In this document: one piece after another, positions 49,501 to 58,000 of the stretch | Position numbering within the stretch: position 1 is the stretch's first letter | How the letters are laid out: the number at the start of each line of letters is the position of its first letter | From: Trochalopteron elliotii | Taxonomy: Eukaryota; Chordata; Aves; Passeriformes; Leiothrichidae | Length of the DNA: 64,000 nt | NCBI GenBank assembly: GCA_024734555.1 | Contig: JANPWX010000548.1 | Location: forward strand, 1,063,382-1,127,381 | Direction of reading: 5' to 3' | Program-made: the position numbers and the translations under genes | Notes under the pieces: model-generated | What the model was told of the DNA's origin: nothing | Seen by the model: the letters and a program-made list of their open reading frames with translations, nothing else | The model's database searches: none

Positions 49501-51696
49501 CAGATAACAGCTTTAAGGCAAAATACCTCTCTAGAACTAGAGTAATTTCCCTGTCCAGGTCTTTACTGCTCCAGAAACTTGGAAAATGAAATTAAAATTA
49601 GCTCCTAAAGAGGTAAAGAAATTGATTTCTGTAGTGAAATCAATGTCTGGAAATGTTCTTGCTTGTTGTTTAACTAGGTTAAATGAACACTAACAAGGGA
49701 AAGAACACCACTTTGTACCTGGAGCACTGAGTTTTGTCAACAAGGATTAGAATAAATAGAATTGTTTATCTTCCTTCCCCAAATAAGGCAGTGTGGCAGT
49801 GATTTGCTTAATGCTGAGTATTTAGGGCTGAAGGAGAGTTTATCCTTTAGGTTTTGTAAGCTTCAAATCAGAATTGCATCTTGTAAGGCACAGCTGCTCT
49901 GTGGGGTGAAAGAAAAAAAAGCAATAAAACCAAACAAACTTAATTATGTTAAAATTAGACCTGTTTCTTTGTAGATTGTGGAATATGGGCTTTTAAGGGT
50001 GTTTTTAAGGGTCTGACAGGCTGCTGCTTGGATTTCAGACACTCTTCAGTGCATTGCAGAAATGCTGAGAATCACCAAGCAAGCAATGGGAATGGATGTG
50101 CCCATTATTGAAAAGAAGCTGGAGAGGTGAGTACCTGAATGATGTGAACCTTCTGTATCCCACCTTTGCTCTCAACTCAGCTGCTTCTCCCAGCTGAGTA
50201 GAAAGTGTAGCAAAAAAAAACTTGGTTCTTTTTTACAGGTATTGCAGACTGAATATTTGGTAAATCTGGCTACTGAGTGCAGCATACACAAAGTCAGGGT
50301 TAAAACAATGGAGAATTCAAATCCTTTAGCATCAAAAACTGAAGTGGCTGCAGAAACTGCCTGTTCCCCTTGTTTGGGGAACTGTTCTGTACCAACCCTG
50401 CTTTGTTTTTGTTGGTTTGAGCTTGATTAGCTTATATGGGTACAATATTATTATGGAAAAAAAGGATTAAATTTATTATTTATGTAAGGAAAGAGTAACT
50501 TAGGAACTAAAATGTCCATCTCTGTTACAGAAATAGACTGGAAGACAGTAATTGCTGCTTTAATTGTACATTAAAGATCTTTTTCCTCTTCTAGGAGGAG
50601 CAGCAAACCTCATGAAGACATCATTGGCATTCGGTCTCAGAACAGAGGGTCCCTGGCCCAAGGCAAGAATTATTTACTGAGCAAGTTCTCCTCCCTCAAT
50701 CAAAAGGTGAAACAAACCAAATCCAACGTCAACATCAGCAACCTCCGGAAGCTGGGCAGCTTTGCCAAACCTGAAGTGAAAGTCAATTTTTTAAAGCCAA
50801 ATTTGAAGGTGAACCTTTGGAAGTCAGACAGCAGCCTCGAAACTCTGGACAATCCGGGGGTAGATCCCAAAGCCCCGAGTGAGTCTGACACGGAAGGCTC
50901 AGACAATGACTCGTTCCACTCCGACTTCCTGAGCAATTCCAAGTCGGATGAGGAGGTGGGGATGGCGGATTCCCTGGAGAACATTGGGCCCACAGACTAC
51001 GTTCTGCCCAGCTGTGGCATCATCGCCTCGGCGCCGCGCCTGGGCAGTCGCTCGCAGTCCGTCGGCAGCGCGGACATGAGCATCAGCATCCCCGTGCCTG
51101 CCCAGGGCCAGGACGTGCCCACGCCTTCTGCTGACAGCACAGAGCTGCAGTTTGCTAAGCCCGTGGATGTGTACTGCCAGAGGTTCGTGCAGGATGCCCA
51201 GAGCAAGGAGTGTGACGTTGTGGAGCCTGAGGCTGGTTCTCAGGAGCCCCATCACACGCTGACCCAAAGCAGCAGGAGCGTGGCCAAGAAGGCAGAAGCT
51301 AAGGCTGAAGCTGTTGTAGACATTCCTTCCAGGCCATCGAAGCTGGATGTTCAGTCTTCTGAGCCAAATCCTCAGCTCTTGGCTGTCGGTGGGCCTGACT
51401 CCAGTAAATCCCACAGGAGCCCTGGATCTGTGTCTGGGAACCACGAGCCAGGACTCCACACCACTCCTTCCCCCGCCGACGGCAGCAGCAGCAGGGCCGT
51501 GTCCCCCTTCGCGAAAATCCGCAGCTCCATGGTCCAGGTTGCCAACATCACCCAGGCAGGATTGACTCAAGGGATTAATTTTGCTGTGGCAAAGGTCCAA
51601 AAGAGCCCTGCGGAACCAGAAGCTTTAAATGAACTCAAACAAAAAGAACTGAGAGAAATGTTTACGCAATGCCAGACACGAATAATTCAGATCTAG
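25455..51696 (+). CDS. INPP5F: INPP5F (SAC2) phosphoinositide 4-phosphatase, exons 2-20; exon 1 missing in gap
   Basis: SAC-family phosphatase that removes the 4-phosphate from phosphatidylinositol 4-phosphate on endosomal and endocytic membranes (established for mammalian INPP5F/SAC2). Nineteen exons were read by eye: 25455-25535, 32025-32161, 32861-32989, 33589-33756, 34057-34113, 35355-35553, 39040-39219, 39591-39658, 40104-40228, 41530-41607, 42332-42452, 44373-44501, 46026-46143, 46650-46848, 47739-47810, 47908-47981, 49172-49300, 50039-50126 and 50595-51696. All phases agree, giving 3,254 coding bases. Assuming a 32-codon exon 1 as in mammals, the protein is about 1,116 residues, against 1,132 in human. 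The SAC domain spans roughly residues 160-520 with catalytic motif [10 protein letters not shown] (Cys codon 42384-42386, Arg 42402-42404, corresponding to Cys458 and Arg464). An hSac2 domain follows (about 590-760), then a long Ser-rich C-terminal tail. All introns are GT-AG except intron 12 (GC-AG). Introns beyond those listed separately hold nothing I recognise. Confidence 0.97.
25536..32024 (+). other. INPP5F: INPP5F intron 2
   Basis: About 6.5 kb of AT-rich intron. A weak, diverged segment near 27,590-27,730 resembles antisense CR1/L3 LINE sequence ('cacctggaaactttatcagc'), at low confidence. No coding exon or RNA gene was recognised. Confidence 0.45.
32025..32161 (+). CDS. INPP5F: INPP5F exon 3
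   Basis: Encodes the stretch beginning (D)[19 protein letters not shown] and ending in LELE, close to mammalian INPP5F. Acceptor CCCCAG, donor GTATGG. Ends in phase 0. Confidence 0.96.
32861..32989 (+). CDS. INPP5F: INPP5F exon 4
   Basis: Exactly 43 codons in phase 0, [15 protein letters not shown] through SAPNKKK. Acceptor ATTTTAG, donor GTAAAG. A near-identical second copy of this exon with its upstream intron bases lies 2,779 bases downstream, inside intron 7. Confidence 0.97.
33589..33756 (+). CDS. INPP5F: INPP5F exon 5
   Basis: 56 codons in phase 0, from [18 protein letters not shown] to LPLWRK. It includes a charged Lys/Glu/Arg-rich helix and the conserved [19 protein letters not shown]-domain segment. 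Acceptor TCTCAG, donor GTGAGT. Confidence 0.97.
34057..34113 (+). CDS. INPP5F: INPP5F exon 6
   Basis: 19 codons in phase 0, [19 protein letters not shown], containing the FFWN core motif shared by SAC domains. Acceptor AAACAG, donor GTGAGT. Confidence 0.96.
34114..35354 (+). other. INPP5F: INPP5F intron 6
   Basis: About 1.2 kb of AT-rich intron with no recognised element. Confidence 0.5.
35355..35553 (+). CDS. INPP5F: INPP5F exon 7
   Basis: 66 codons plus one base. It encodes the SAC-domain segment beginning [20 protein letters not shown], an acidic Ser-rich loop ([15 protein letters not shown]) and [13 protein letters not shown]. Acceptor CTCCAG, donor GTAGGT. Ends in phase 1, which matters for the copied exon downstream. 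Confidence 0.97.
35608..35762 (+). pseudogene. INPP5F: Duplicated INPP5F exon 4 with its splice acceptor, inside intron 7
   Basis: These 155 bases match 32829-32983 with three substitutions and no gaps (35618 in the intronic part, 35660 synonymous, 35727 Thr to Ala), about 98% identity. The copy carries 32 bases of intron 3 with the ATTTTAG acceptor and 41 of the exon's 43 codons. It stops three codons from the AAG|GTAAAG junction, so the donor is absent and an in-frame TAG follows at 35763-35765. If exon 7 (phase 1) were spliced to this acceptor, the reading would be GCT TTG TAA, an immediate stop. It is directly fused to an AT-rich array. A recent local duplication is most likely; an assembly error should be excluded. 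Confidence 0.95.
35765..36110. repeat. 67-bp AT-rich palindromic tandem array
   Basis: Five units with an exact 67-base period, measured at the 'atccat' core: 35810, 35877, 35944, 36011 and 36078. Each core is the centre of a 26-base inverted repeat: arm TAGATATAATAT, spacer CC, and the complementary arm ATATTATATCTA. The array is almost pure A/T and can form hairpins or cruciforms. It begins at the broken end of the copied exon 4 and runs towards the minus-strand LTR. Confidence 0.93.
36111..36748 (-). mobile_element. Endogenous retrovirus-type LTR, minus strand, in INPP5F intron 7
   Basis: Read on the minus strand it starts near 36,748 (TGTCTCGTGTTATGTAACC). It contains a tandem 67-base direct repeat (units from 36,449 and 36,516) of the kind found in retroviral U3 enhancers. 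It then has a TATA-like AGATAAAAAG at 36391-36400 and an ATTAAA poly(A) signal at 36133-36138. That order (repeat, TATA, poly(A) signal) fits U3-R-U5. It resembles passerine ERV LTRs from memory, with no database check. No internal retroviral genes are present, so it is a solo LTR. The U5 end merges into the AT-rich array and its boundary is unresolved. Confidence 0.6.
36449..36582. repeat. 67-bp direct repeat inside the minus-strand LTR
   Basis: Two adjacent units start 'gggatgatgt' at 36449 and 36516 and share 'tgtgctgtcattggtga' and 'aatggcccattaacagaaga'. They differ by a few substitutions. On the LTR's own strand each holds a CCAAT box (ACCAATGAC); the second unit has ATTACATCA and the first ATGACATCA, ATF/C/EBP-like half-sites. 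Confidence 0.9.
36942..37423 (+). mobile_element. Solo LTR, ERVL-like, plus strand, in INPP5F intron 7
   Basis: About 481 bases starting TGTTGGAATCC (36943) and ending CCCTGACA (37423), the TG...CA ends of an LTR. Promoter and termination signals occur in the right order: TATAAATA at 37136-37143 and AATAAA at 37334-37339. A 5-base GCTGC occurs at 36937-36941 and 37424-37428 and may be the target-site duplication, with one extra C on the left. No retroviral genes are attached. The family resembles passerine ERVL LTRs from memory only. Confidence 0.65.
37424..39039 (+). other. INPP5F: INPP5F intron 7, 3' part
   Basis: AT-rich intron downstream of the solo LTR, leading to the exon 8 acceptor. 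No exon, repeat or RNA gene recognised. Confidence 0.5.
39040..39219 (+). CDS. INPP5F: INPP5F exon 8
   Basis: Begins with the last two bases of a Gly codon, then [20 protein letters not shown] and onward through [20 protein letters not shown]. This contains the WSQ motif conserved in SAC domains. Acceptor CCCTAG, donor GTGAGT, ends in phase 1. Confidence 0.97.
39591..39658 (+). CDS. INPP5F: INPP5F exon 9
   Basis: Completes a Ser codon, then [22 protein letters not shown]. Acceptor TTGTAG, donor GTGAGT, ends in phase 0. Confidence 0.95.
40104..40228 (+). CDS. INPP5F: INPP5F exon 10
   Basis: Starts [20 protein letters not shown] and ends FDFHEH plus two bases of a Cys codon. This is the conserved SAC-domain strand and helix before the catalytic region. 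Acceptor AACAG, donor GTAAGA. Confidence 0.96.
40229..41529 (+). other. INPP5F: INPP5F intron 10
   Basis: About 1.3 kb, AT-rich, nothing recognised. Confidence 0.5.
41530..41607 (+). CDS. INPP5F: INPP5F exon 11
   Basis: Completes Cys, then [20 protein letters not shown] and DMKWC, ending two bases into Trp. Acceptor TTTCAG, donor GTAGGT. Confidence 0.96.
42332..42452 (+). CDS. INPP5F: INPP5F exon 12, SAC catalytic exon
   Basis: Starts (W)[15 protein letters not shown] and contains the CX5R phosphatase signature in [14 protein letters not shown]. The catalytic Cys codon is at 42384-42386 and the Arg at 42402-42404. It ends MEQQ in phase 0. The donor is CAG|GCATGT, a GC donor. Using the nearby GT four bases later would shift the frame, whereas the GC site joins exactly to LKKLG of exon 13, as in mammalian INPP5F. 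Confidence 0.96.
42453..44372 (+). other. INPP5F: INPP5F intron 12, GC-AG intron
   Basis: About 1.9 kb. The 5' splice site is GCATGT and the 3' splice site ATTCCAG. GC-AG is the commonest non-GT class of U2-type intron and usually pairs with a strong exon end, here CAG. No other feature was recognised in the intron. Confidence 0.85.
44373..44501 (+). CDS. INPP5F: INPP5F exon 13
   Basis: 43 codons in phase 0, [20 protein letters not shown] onward to [11 protein letters not shown]. Contains the [13 protein letters not shown] motif that ends the SAC domain. Acceptor TTCCAG, donor GTAAGG. Confidence 0.97.
44502..46025 (+). other. INPP5F: INPP5F intron 13
   Basis: About 1.5 kb, AT-rich, with short A/T runs only. 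Nothing recognised. Confidence 0.5.
46026..46143 (+). CDS. INPP5F: INPP5F exon 14
   Basis: [20 protein letters not shown], then [19 protein letters not shown]. This is the conserved C-terminal segment of the SAC fold. Acceptor GACAG, donor GTAAGA, ends in phase 1. Confidence 0.97.
46650..46848 (+). CDS. INPP5F: INPP5F exon 15
   Basis: Begins (D)[19 protein letters not shown] and ends WALIDCDP; this is the start of the hSac2 domain. Acceptor ATTTAG; donor GTTTGT is weak after a strong AAG exon end. Ends in phase 2. Confidence 0.96.
46849..47738 (+). other. INPP5F: INPP5F intron 15
   Basis: About 0.9 kb with nothing recognised. Confidence 0.5.
47739..47810 (+). CDS. INPP5F: INPP5F exon 16
   Basis: [20 protein letters not shown] then YVA, in the hSac2 (PH-like) domain. 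Acceptor CGTCAG, donor GTAAGT. Confidence 0.96.
47908..47981 (+). CDS. INPP5F: INPP5F exon 17
   Basis: [20 protein letters not shown] then KIEI, in the hSac2 domain. Long poly(T) tract before acceptor TTCTAG, donor GTAAGA. The preceding intron is only 97 bases. Confidence 0.96.
47982..49171 (+). other. INPP5F: INPP5F intron 17
   Basis: About 1.2 kb with nothing recognised. Confidence 0.5.
49172..49300 (+). CDS. INPP5F: INPP5F exon 18
   Basis: Begins (G)[19 protein letters not shown] and ends [10 protein letters not shown], in the hSac2 domain. Acceptor TCTCAG, donor GTTTGT (weak). Confidence 0.96.
50039..50126 (+). CDS. INPP5F: INPP5F exon 19
   Basis: [20 protein letters not shown] then PIIEKKLE. 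Acceptor TTTCAG, donor GTGAGT, ends in phase 2. Confidence 0.96.
50595..51696 (+). CDS. INPP5F: INPP5F exon 20, C-terminal tail and stop
   Basis: The last coding exon (366 residues and TAG). It begins (R)[18 protein letters not shown], continues with a basic [19 protein letters not shown] segment and an acidic Ser-rich region, and ends CQTRIIQI like mammalian INPP5F. The middle is the least conserved part and, at about 50,860-51,500, is much more GC-rich than the flanking introns. Long open frames on the opposite strand here are shadows of this exon. Confidence 0.97.
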
Positions 51697-53215
51697 TTGC
51701 TCATTTGGGAAGCGTTGTTCTAGCTGTGGCTTCTAATAAAATAACACAATGACATCAGGACTATTGTGGCATGAACTGCTACTGGATACTGGGATTGATA
51801 ACAAAAAGCCCTGAGTAACTTGTTTACAAGCAATGAGAGATTGCAAATGAATTTGGTTCTGACCAAGCTTCAGAATTCCCTCAGGCAGGTGAGACAGAAC
51901 CTGTATAAACCGTATTTAAACAGGTAGCTTAGACACTGGGATTCAATAAGCATGCTGTCTATCTTAGATGTGTTGCACAGTTATTTTTTTGAGACTAATT
52001 TTGTAGCTCTTCTGAATGATGTAGAAAGTATTTATACTCAAAAGATGATACTGCACTTCTCTGACCTTACTTACCTTGCACTACACCAGCAAAATAAAGT
52101 ACCGGTAAATTACATTTTATTTATTTTTGGACTAGTATTTTTACTTGTTTTCATTGAAGTTCTAGATGCAGCTCTCTATAAATTGTGCCTCTACATTGGG
52201 AACTGATGTGTTTTTGTTGAATTTAAGTATGTTAACCAGCAAGCAAGATTTCTTTGCTATCCTTTTATTTCCAGACATCCTGGGACACTTTCATTACAGA
52301 TAAAGCTTAAAGACCCAATCTGAAATACCCACAATCCTGCAGTGCAGATTTCTTCTGTAGATTGGTTGTTTTCCTCAGTTGTTTTGAGGTGAAGGGAAAT
52401 GAAGCAAATGTCTTTGAGTTGTCTTGCCCATGTTAAAGCAATTCCTTTTTTTTTGTTTTTAAATCCAAACTCTGCCACTCTGCTCTAATTTTTTGTCTCC
52501 GTAAAGCAAGATGAGCCACATACCTGCCCATCAGGCACTGTGTCCCTCTGTGCTAGGCTTCTCTTTAAGTGTGAAAAACGGTGCAAAATCCCAACTAACA
52601 CCTAAAGCAGAAGGTGCACTGCTTTGTAAGATCAGGGCTGCATTAGAGCACAGCTGTCAGCATCTGTTCAAGACCAAATTCGTGACCAACTCCAGCTTTG
52701 CACCTCGCAGGGTAAAGCCTCCGCTCGTGCTGGGAACTGGGTAACAAATCCCCTTCTCTCTGTGTGTCAAAGCATTACACCTATTAAATCCTCCCTCCCA
52801 GGAATGCCTTGCCATGCCATTCTAGTCTAGGACCTTGTCCAGAAGCTGCTGTGAAGCAGGACCTTGCTGTGCTGTGGTTTGTGACTGCCAGCACCCTGAC
52901 AGACCCAGTGCCTCTGTCCTCGTCCCTGTACTGTAGATAGGCTGCACGTGGTGTCCCCACAACGTCCTGTCCTGGCCTAGGGTAGCTCTGTGTCTTAGGA
53001 CTTGTACTGTGTCTGAAGTCATTTATCACCTGAAACTTTGATAAACAAATTTGGTTTATTTATTAAAGTGATGTGGGTTTGGTTTCTTGGTTTTTGGGTT
53101 TTTTTTTTTTGAGTTGTCTATACTCGTGGCTATATTTAAAATTAAACTACTGCTGTATTTTAATGTGAGCAATATACATGAGATATTTTAATAAAAAAAG
53201 TGGAATCAAAAGATG
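51697..53215 (+). other. INPP5F: INPP5F 3' UTR with several poly(A) signals
   Basis: Non-coding sequence following the TAG. AATAAA signals occur at 51735-51740, 52093-52098 and 53190-53195, and an ATTAAA at 53062-53067. The last, near 53.19 kb, is the best candidate for the full-length end, giving a 3' UTR of about 1.5 kb. The end itself is inferred. Confidence 0.6.
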
Positions 53216-54877
53216 GGTTTGGTATGTGATGTTAAGGGCTCTGGGGGTTTCTTTGAAAGTCACAGACATGATCCCCTGGTAGTCAAAGCCATGACTTCAG
53301 TTCTTTATCCTCTTAGAATGCTGCTGCTTTTCTGGGCAACTTGTGCCAGGGCCTCATGGGGAAGAATTTCTTTATATTTTATCTAAATCTACCCTCTGTT
53401 AGTTTGTAGGCATCACCCCTTGTCCTGTCTCTGTCTCTCTCCAACTCAGTGTTTTTCCAGCTTGGGAACTGTGAAATAGTGGGGATGGCAATGTGCAGAA
53501 AACCAGCCCCTGAGGCAATCTTAGAACCAAACCCTGCATTCCAGCCCAGCTGCCTTTTGAAGAGACTTCATTTCCTTCCCCATTTGTTCAGTTGCTTCAC
53601 TGCACAGTAATGCAGCACAAGTCAGATGAAACCATGAATATTCATTTGTAGTGTTCAAAAAAAAACCTCTAAGTGATTTGAAACAGCACCAAACTTGGCT
53701 CAAGTTTAGGATACACAAAAAATCTCTCGTAATAAGTGCTCATTATTTAGTGTGAAGAGACAAATCTCCAGATTGGCTGTACAGCAAAACCCCTCATGTT
53801 TAGAACAGGAAAATGCTGTAAAAAAGGGGGGTCCTGTCCCTGTGATTTCAGTCAGCAGAAACCACTAACTAAAGGAGGTCTGAGCTTAATGAAAACTTGG
53901 CAGGAGCCTTTTATCTTGTTCTGAACAGGATTAATTAAAGCAAAGTGTGGAAGTGGCTCTATCACAGGTTCCTGCAGGCTCTTTCCACACCTCCAGCCTC
54001 CCTGGGTTACTCCCAGCATTTCACTCTTCAAACCACCCTTGGTAAATGAGTTCTGTAAGTCCCATTGGGGGCAGCACATCCTCTGAGGGAGGACCAGCTC
54101 AAACTGCACAGCAGGGATCAGGGATGGAGAGACCATTCTTGATGCCTCCATGATATTGCCCAAACCATTTAAACACCCAGCAGTACTGCCAAGGTAGAAA
54201 GTAAAGATAAGTTTTGTTATGAGCACAGGAGTATCACCCATTGTCCAGGCAATGTGGTTTTTTTAAGAAGCTGTACCAGGATAAAGCTCATTAGAGAAAT
54301 TTGAGAAGTCAAGGCAAATATATTTCATACCTGAGCTGGTCATGGGTAAGATCAAATCACTGCTTGGTACCACACTGCTATCATCACAATGATGCTGCTG
54401 CTGCTCTGAGTGTGATGTGCCTCAGCTCACAGAACAGCACAGAGAGTGAAGTCAGCACTGCCTCCAGCTGCAGCTGCTGGCCAGCTGAGTGCTCTGATCC
54501 TCACACTTCAGCCAAGCAGAAATTAGAGCACAAACATACTCCAGAACAGAGCCTACCACTGCTCTGTATGAAGGGGTCTGGCTTAAATTATCTTATTATT
54601 AAAGAAAATAAGTTTATATGCAACCTCAGTATTAAAGTTTAATATCAAACAATTTGCTCAATGTTACCAATTTTCAATTACAAAACAGGGTCCAAAAAAA
54701 TTCCATGAAATATGTTTTAAGTGGCTGAACAGAGTTAAGTGTGTTCAGACCACGAGGGTAAATATCCATAACTTTTTGGTATAAATTATCTACAAAAACT
54801 GGTATAAACAATATTCCAATCTTAGTATGGGTTCCACCTAGGATTAGAGAAATTTTCAGGGTGACATCCAGCAGGTG
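53216..54877 (-). other. Convergent intergenic space and MCMBP 3' UTR
   Basis: About 1.66 kb between the last INPP5F poly(A) signal and the MCMBP stop codon. The part nearest 54,877 must be MCMBP 3' UTR on the minus strand. An ATTAAA on that strand at 54638-54643 would end it after about 260 bases, but other signals further left may be used. No third gene was recognised. Confidence 0.5.
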
Positions 54878-55004
54878 TTAAAGTTCATTGCCATTGACAC
54901 TTTGCTGTTGCTGCAGCCTGGCCTTCCTCAGGGCCTCCAGTTGCTTTGCTCTCAGCCACCTCTCCCTGGACAGTGTCGTCTGCCCCGCACTGAGCGACAG
55001 GAAC
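54878..55004 (-). CDS. MCMBP: MCMBP last coding exon
   Basis: [20 protein letters not shown] onward to [11 protein letters not shown] and a TAA stop (54878-54880). It has the conserved basic, Gln-rich C-terminal helix. Acceptor CCCCAG on the minus strand. Confidence 0.96.
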
Positions 55005-58000
55005 CTGGGGGAGCACAAAGAGCCAGTCAGGAACAGCTCCTGCAGCTGCTGAGAAGCCAGCACAGCTCAAACACAGCTGTCCTGCAGTATTCCCAGGAAT
55101 CAGAAAGCATAGGATGAAAGCAGGGAGGGAATACTTCACCTAACTAAGAGGAACAAGGCAGAGGAGGTTCTATCTGGCTAGTCTGGCACAACTCAGGTAA
55201 GCTGCAGCCCAAGTGCTGGCTCAGTTTGCAGCTTGCTGGGAAGGGCTGAGTGGGGACAGGAGCACCACACCCACCTGGCCACCAGCAGCATTTTGTGCAG
55301 GTCATCGGCCGTGACGCTCTCGGGGTTGTTCTTGCGCATTTCCACAAAGTCTTCTTCCACTGCCTGGAACAACACAGCGTGGAGTTATGGAGCAAAACAC
55401 ATCTCCACCATGAGATAAGCTTGTGAGGAGCTCAACACTGTAACAACCTTTAGATTGCAATGTTTCAACTCACTGCTTGTCCAGAAGTGAGCCTGAACAA
55501 AACCAGGCTACTTCTCATCATTGAAAAGAACCCATTTTCAAAATGAGTGTTAGAAAGCAAGGTCCATACTCTGTTTCTTATCTGTAATAAATTCAGTATA
55601 TACTTTACAAATCCTTGAAGGCACAATCAGGATGTGAAAACGATTCTGTTTGGGTTTTGTAAAACTTTAAAGGACAGTCACTGACAGGGAAAATACAGTT
55701 AACTACCTACTAGGGTGCTTTCTATCCAAATATATCCAATATCTATTGAAAACATCTTAGGAAGTGTCCATACCTTGGTGACCTCATCAGATATACTGTA
55801 GTCCAGCAGCCTGAGTAAACTCAGGTAAATGCGGAATTTGTTCAGCACGGAGGGCAGCACTGCAGTGAGGAGGCTGCTCATGTACTCTTCCATGTTCGGG
55901 GGGATTATCTGCGGCTGTAAGTGGACTTGGCAATCTGACTGGAAGAGAAATTTACATTTCATCTCTTTCCACATCCCACTGTTTTTTTATTCCAAGACTA
56001 ATTTACTCTCAAAAGCAGCAGAAGTCACTATTTCCCAGCTTCAATTCTTGAAACATTCCCCAGCTCATATTTTGAACAGCTCCTGATTCAAGCAGGAGAG
56101 CAAAGGCTCAGCTGGAAAATGTCAGAGAGCAGATGTTTTTGCAAGCCCAGGCTACTGCAGGGGCAATGCCACATCTGTGCCCATTACCTCAGCACACACC
56201 ATGCCAGAGGGAGGCTTTGAGAGTGGCACATCTCTGCAGCTTTACCCACCCCTGGGTAAAAGGGATGGGTCCCACCTCACCATCCCTGTTCAGGAGGAGG
56301 AGGGAAGCTCCATTCAGTGTTTTCCCACAACCAGGTTTCCAGCCACGAGGGAGAAGGCAGCAGCTACTGCCAGTGTCACACCCTCCCTGGTCACAAGACA
56401 CGTTTCCTGTCCCCACATGTCCCTGGCAGGGCCTGCTCTGAGCAGCAGCTGCAGCTCCCCAGCAGATCCTGGGAGCCCGTCCCATACCGGCAGGAGCGAG
56501 CGGCCCTCGGAAGTGATGAGGACATTAATGTTGCATGGGAATTCCATCCGGTGGTAATTGAAGTCATAATCCACCTTCTGCCAAGTGATCAGGTTACCCA
56601 GGGCTGTCACATTATGGACACCTGCAGGAGCAACAACAAATTCCCTGAGCACTGGACCGAAACAAATGTCAGCCCTGATTTTTGTTTCCCATCTGTCTTT
56701 AAGGAGCAGCCAGCAGAAGGATTCCTGCAATCATCCCGTTCCTTCTTGTGTCTGAGGTGTGTCTTCCAGAGACAACCACTCCTTAGTGTGAATTAAAGTG
56801 AAGAATTCTTGATTTCAGGCCTAAATTTTGGCTTAGTACATTAGTACATGAGTTTATAGCTCGTTTTCATTGGCCCTGCAAAGCCAGGTATCTATTTACA
56901 GAGAAACAACAAAAAAGGAAATCTCTCCTCAAGAGCAGAAAAACACTATCAATTTTAATTTTTGCCAGATTTTTTTATAGTACTCACTTGCCTTACCTGG
57001 AATGAAGTTATTTAAAATATAAAATGTTAAAATTGACAGATTAACTGGTTGACTCTTAGAATTTTTTCTTTAAAATACCAATGTGTACCTGACAAATTGA
57101 ATTTCCCTTCAGCAGTGACTGCATCAAATGGCAAAACTACTGTTATGGTTTCACTTTTAAATACTTAGTAATAATTTAGTACATTGTAAATAAAGGCAAA
57201 ATTAGCAAATAAAGGCAAATTTAATATTAGGGTTGACTTCTGGGACATTTGAAATTTCTAAGCTGTAGCTTCCAAGAGTTCCAAACCAAGTACTACATCT
57301 GAAGACACTCTTCTCTAGGATTAAATTTTGTTCCCAATGTTGCTGTAAGAAATGAAAAATTTTTACTCCTTTACTCTAAATTCAGTAGAAAACAATATCA
57401 CATCAGCAAAAATGAAATAAAATTAACAAGCCTTTTTTATCTGCAACTTTTAATACCTAAAATATTATTTTTTCACTAAATGCTGAGGATTTTTAGACAT
57501 TACAAACATTTTAGAAAACCTATAAACCAGCATAGCAAGAGTTCTCTCTAAATGGGAGTTTATCATATTTTAACTACTTTTTGGAAAACAGAAAATGCAG
57601 AGCTTGTTACTAGTTTTACTGTTTTCTTTAGTAAAATTTTGTAGCTTTACTCAAACTGAGTAACAAAAAATACTGAAAACTCACAAACAATTGAGTAATT
57701 TCAATTAGCAACTTTTAAGAGCAGCAATTAAAAAAACCAAAGTAGCTTTCTCAAGACAGCATTTTTATTTTAAAATTATTTTAACTTGCAGTCATTTCCT
57801 GTTGTTGTTTCATAGAATCTCCTGAGTTGGAAGGAACCCACTGGGATCACTGGGCTCCAACTCTTGGCCCTGTGCAGGACCAATAACACCTGTACTGTTC
57901 ATTCTCCAGGTGCTGAGCTTTTAATATGCAACTCAGCTCTTTTATGTGAATTATAATTAAATTAAATTAATTTCTGAAGCTCTGCTGAAAGCAGCTACAC

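Noticed and set aside
50899..51600. 233-codon open frame on the minus strand
   Set aside because: It is the antisense shadow of the GC-rich INPP5F exon 20, whose plus-strand reading is conserved to the C-terminus.
56133..56796. Several 100-160 codon open frames on both strands
   Set aside because: They overlap one another in a GC-richer MCMBP intron and the adjoining MCMBP exon 56488-56621; only the spliced minus-strand exon matches a known protein.
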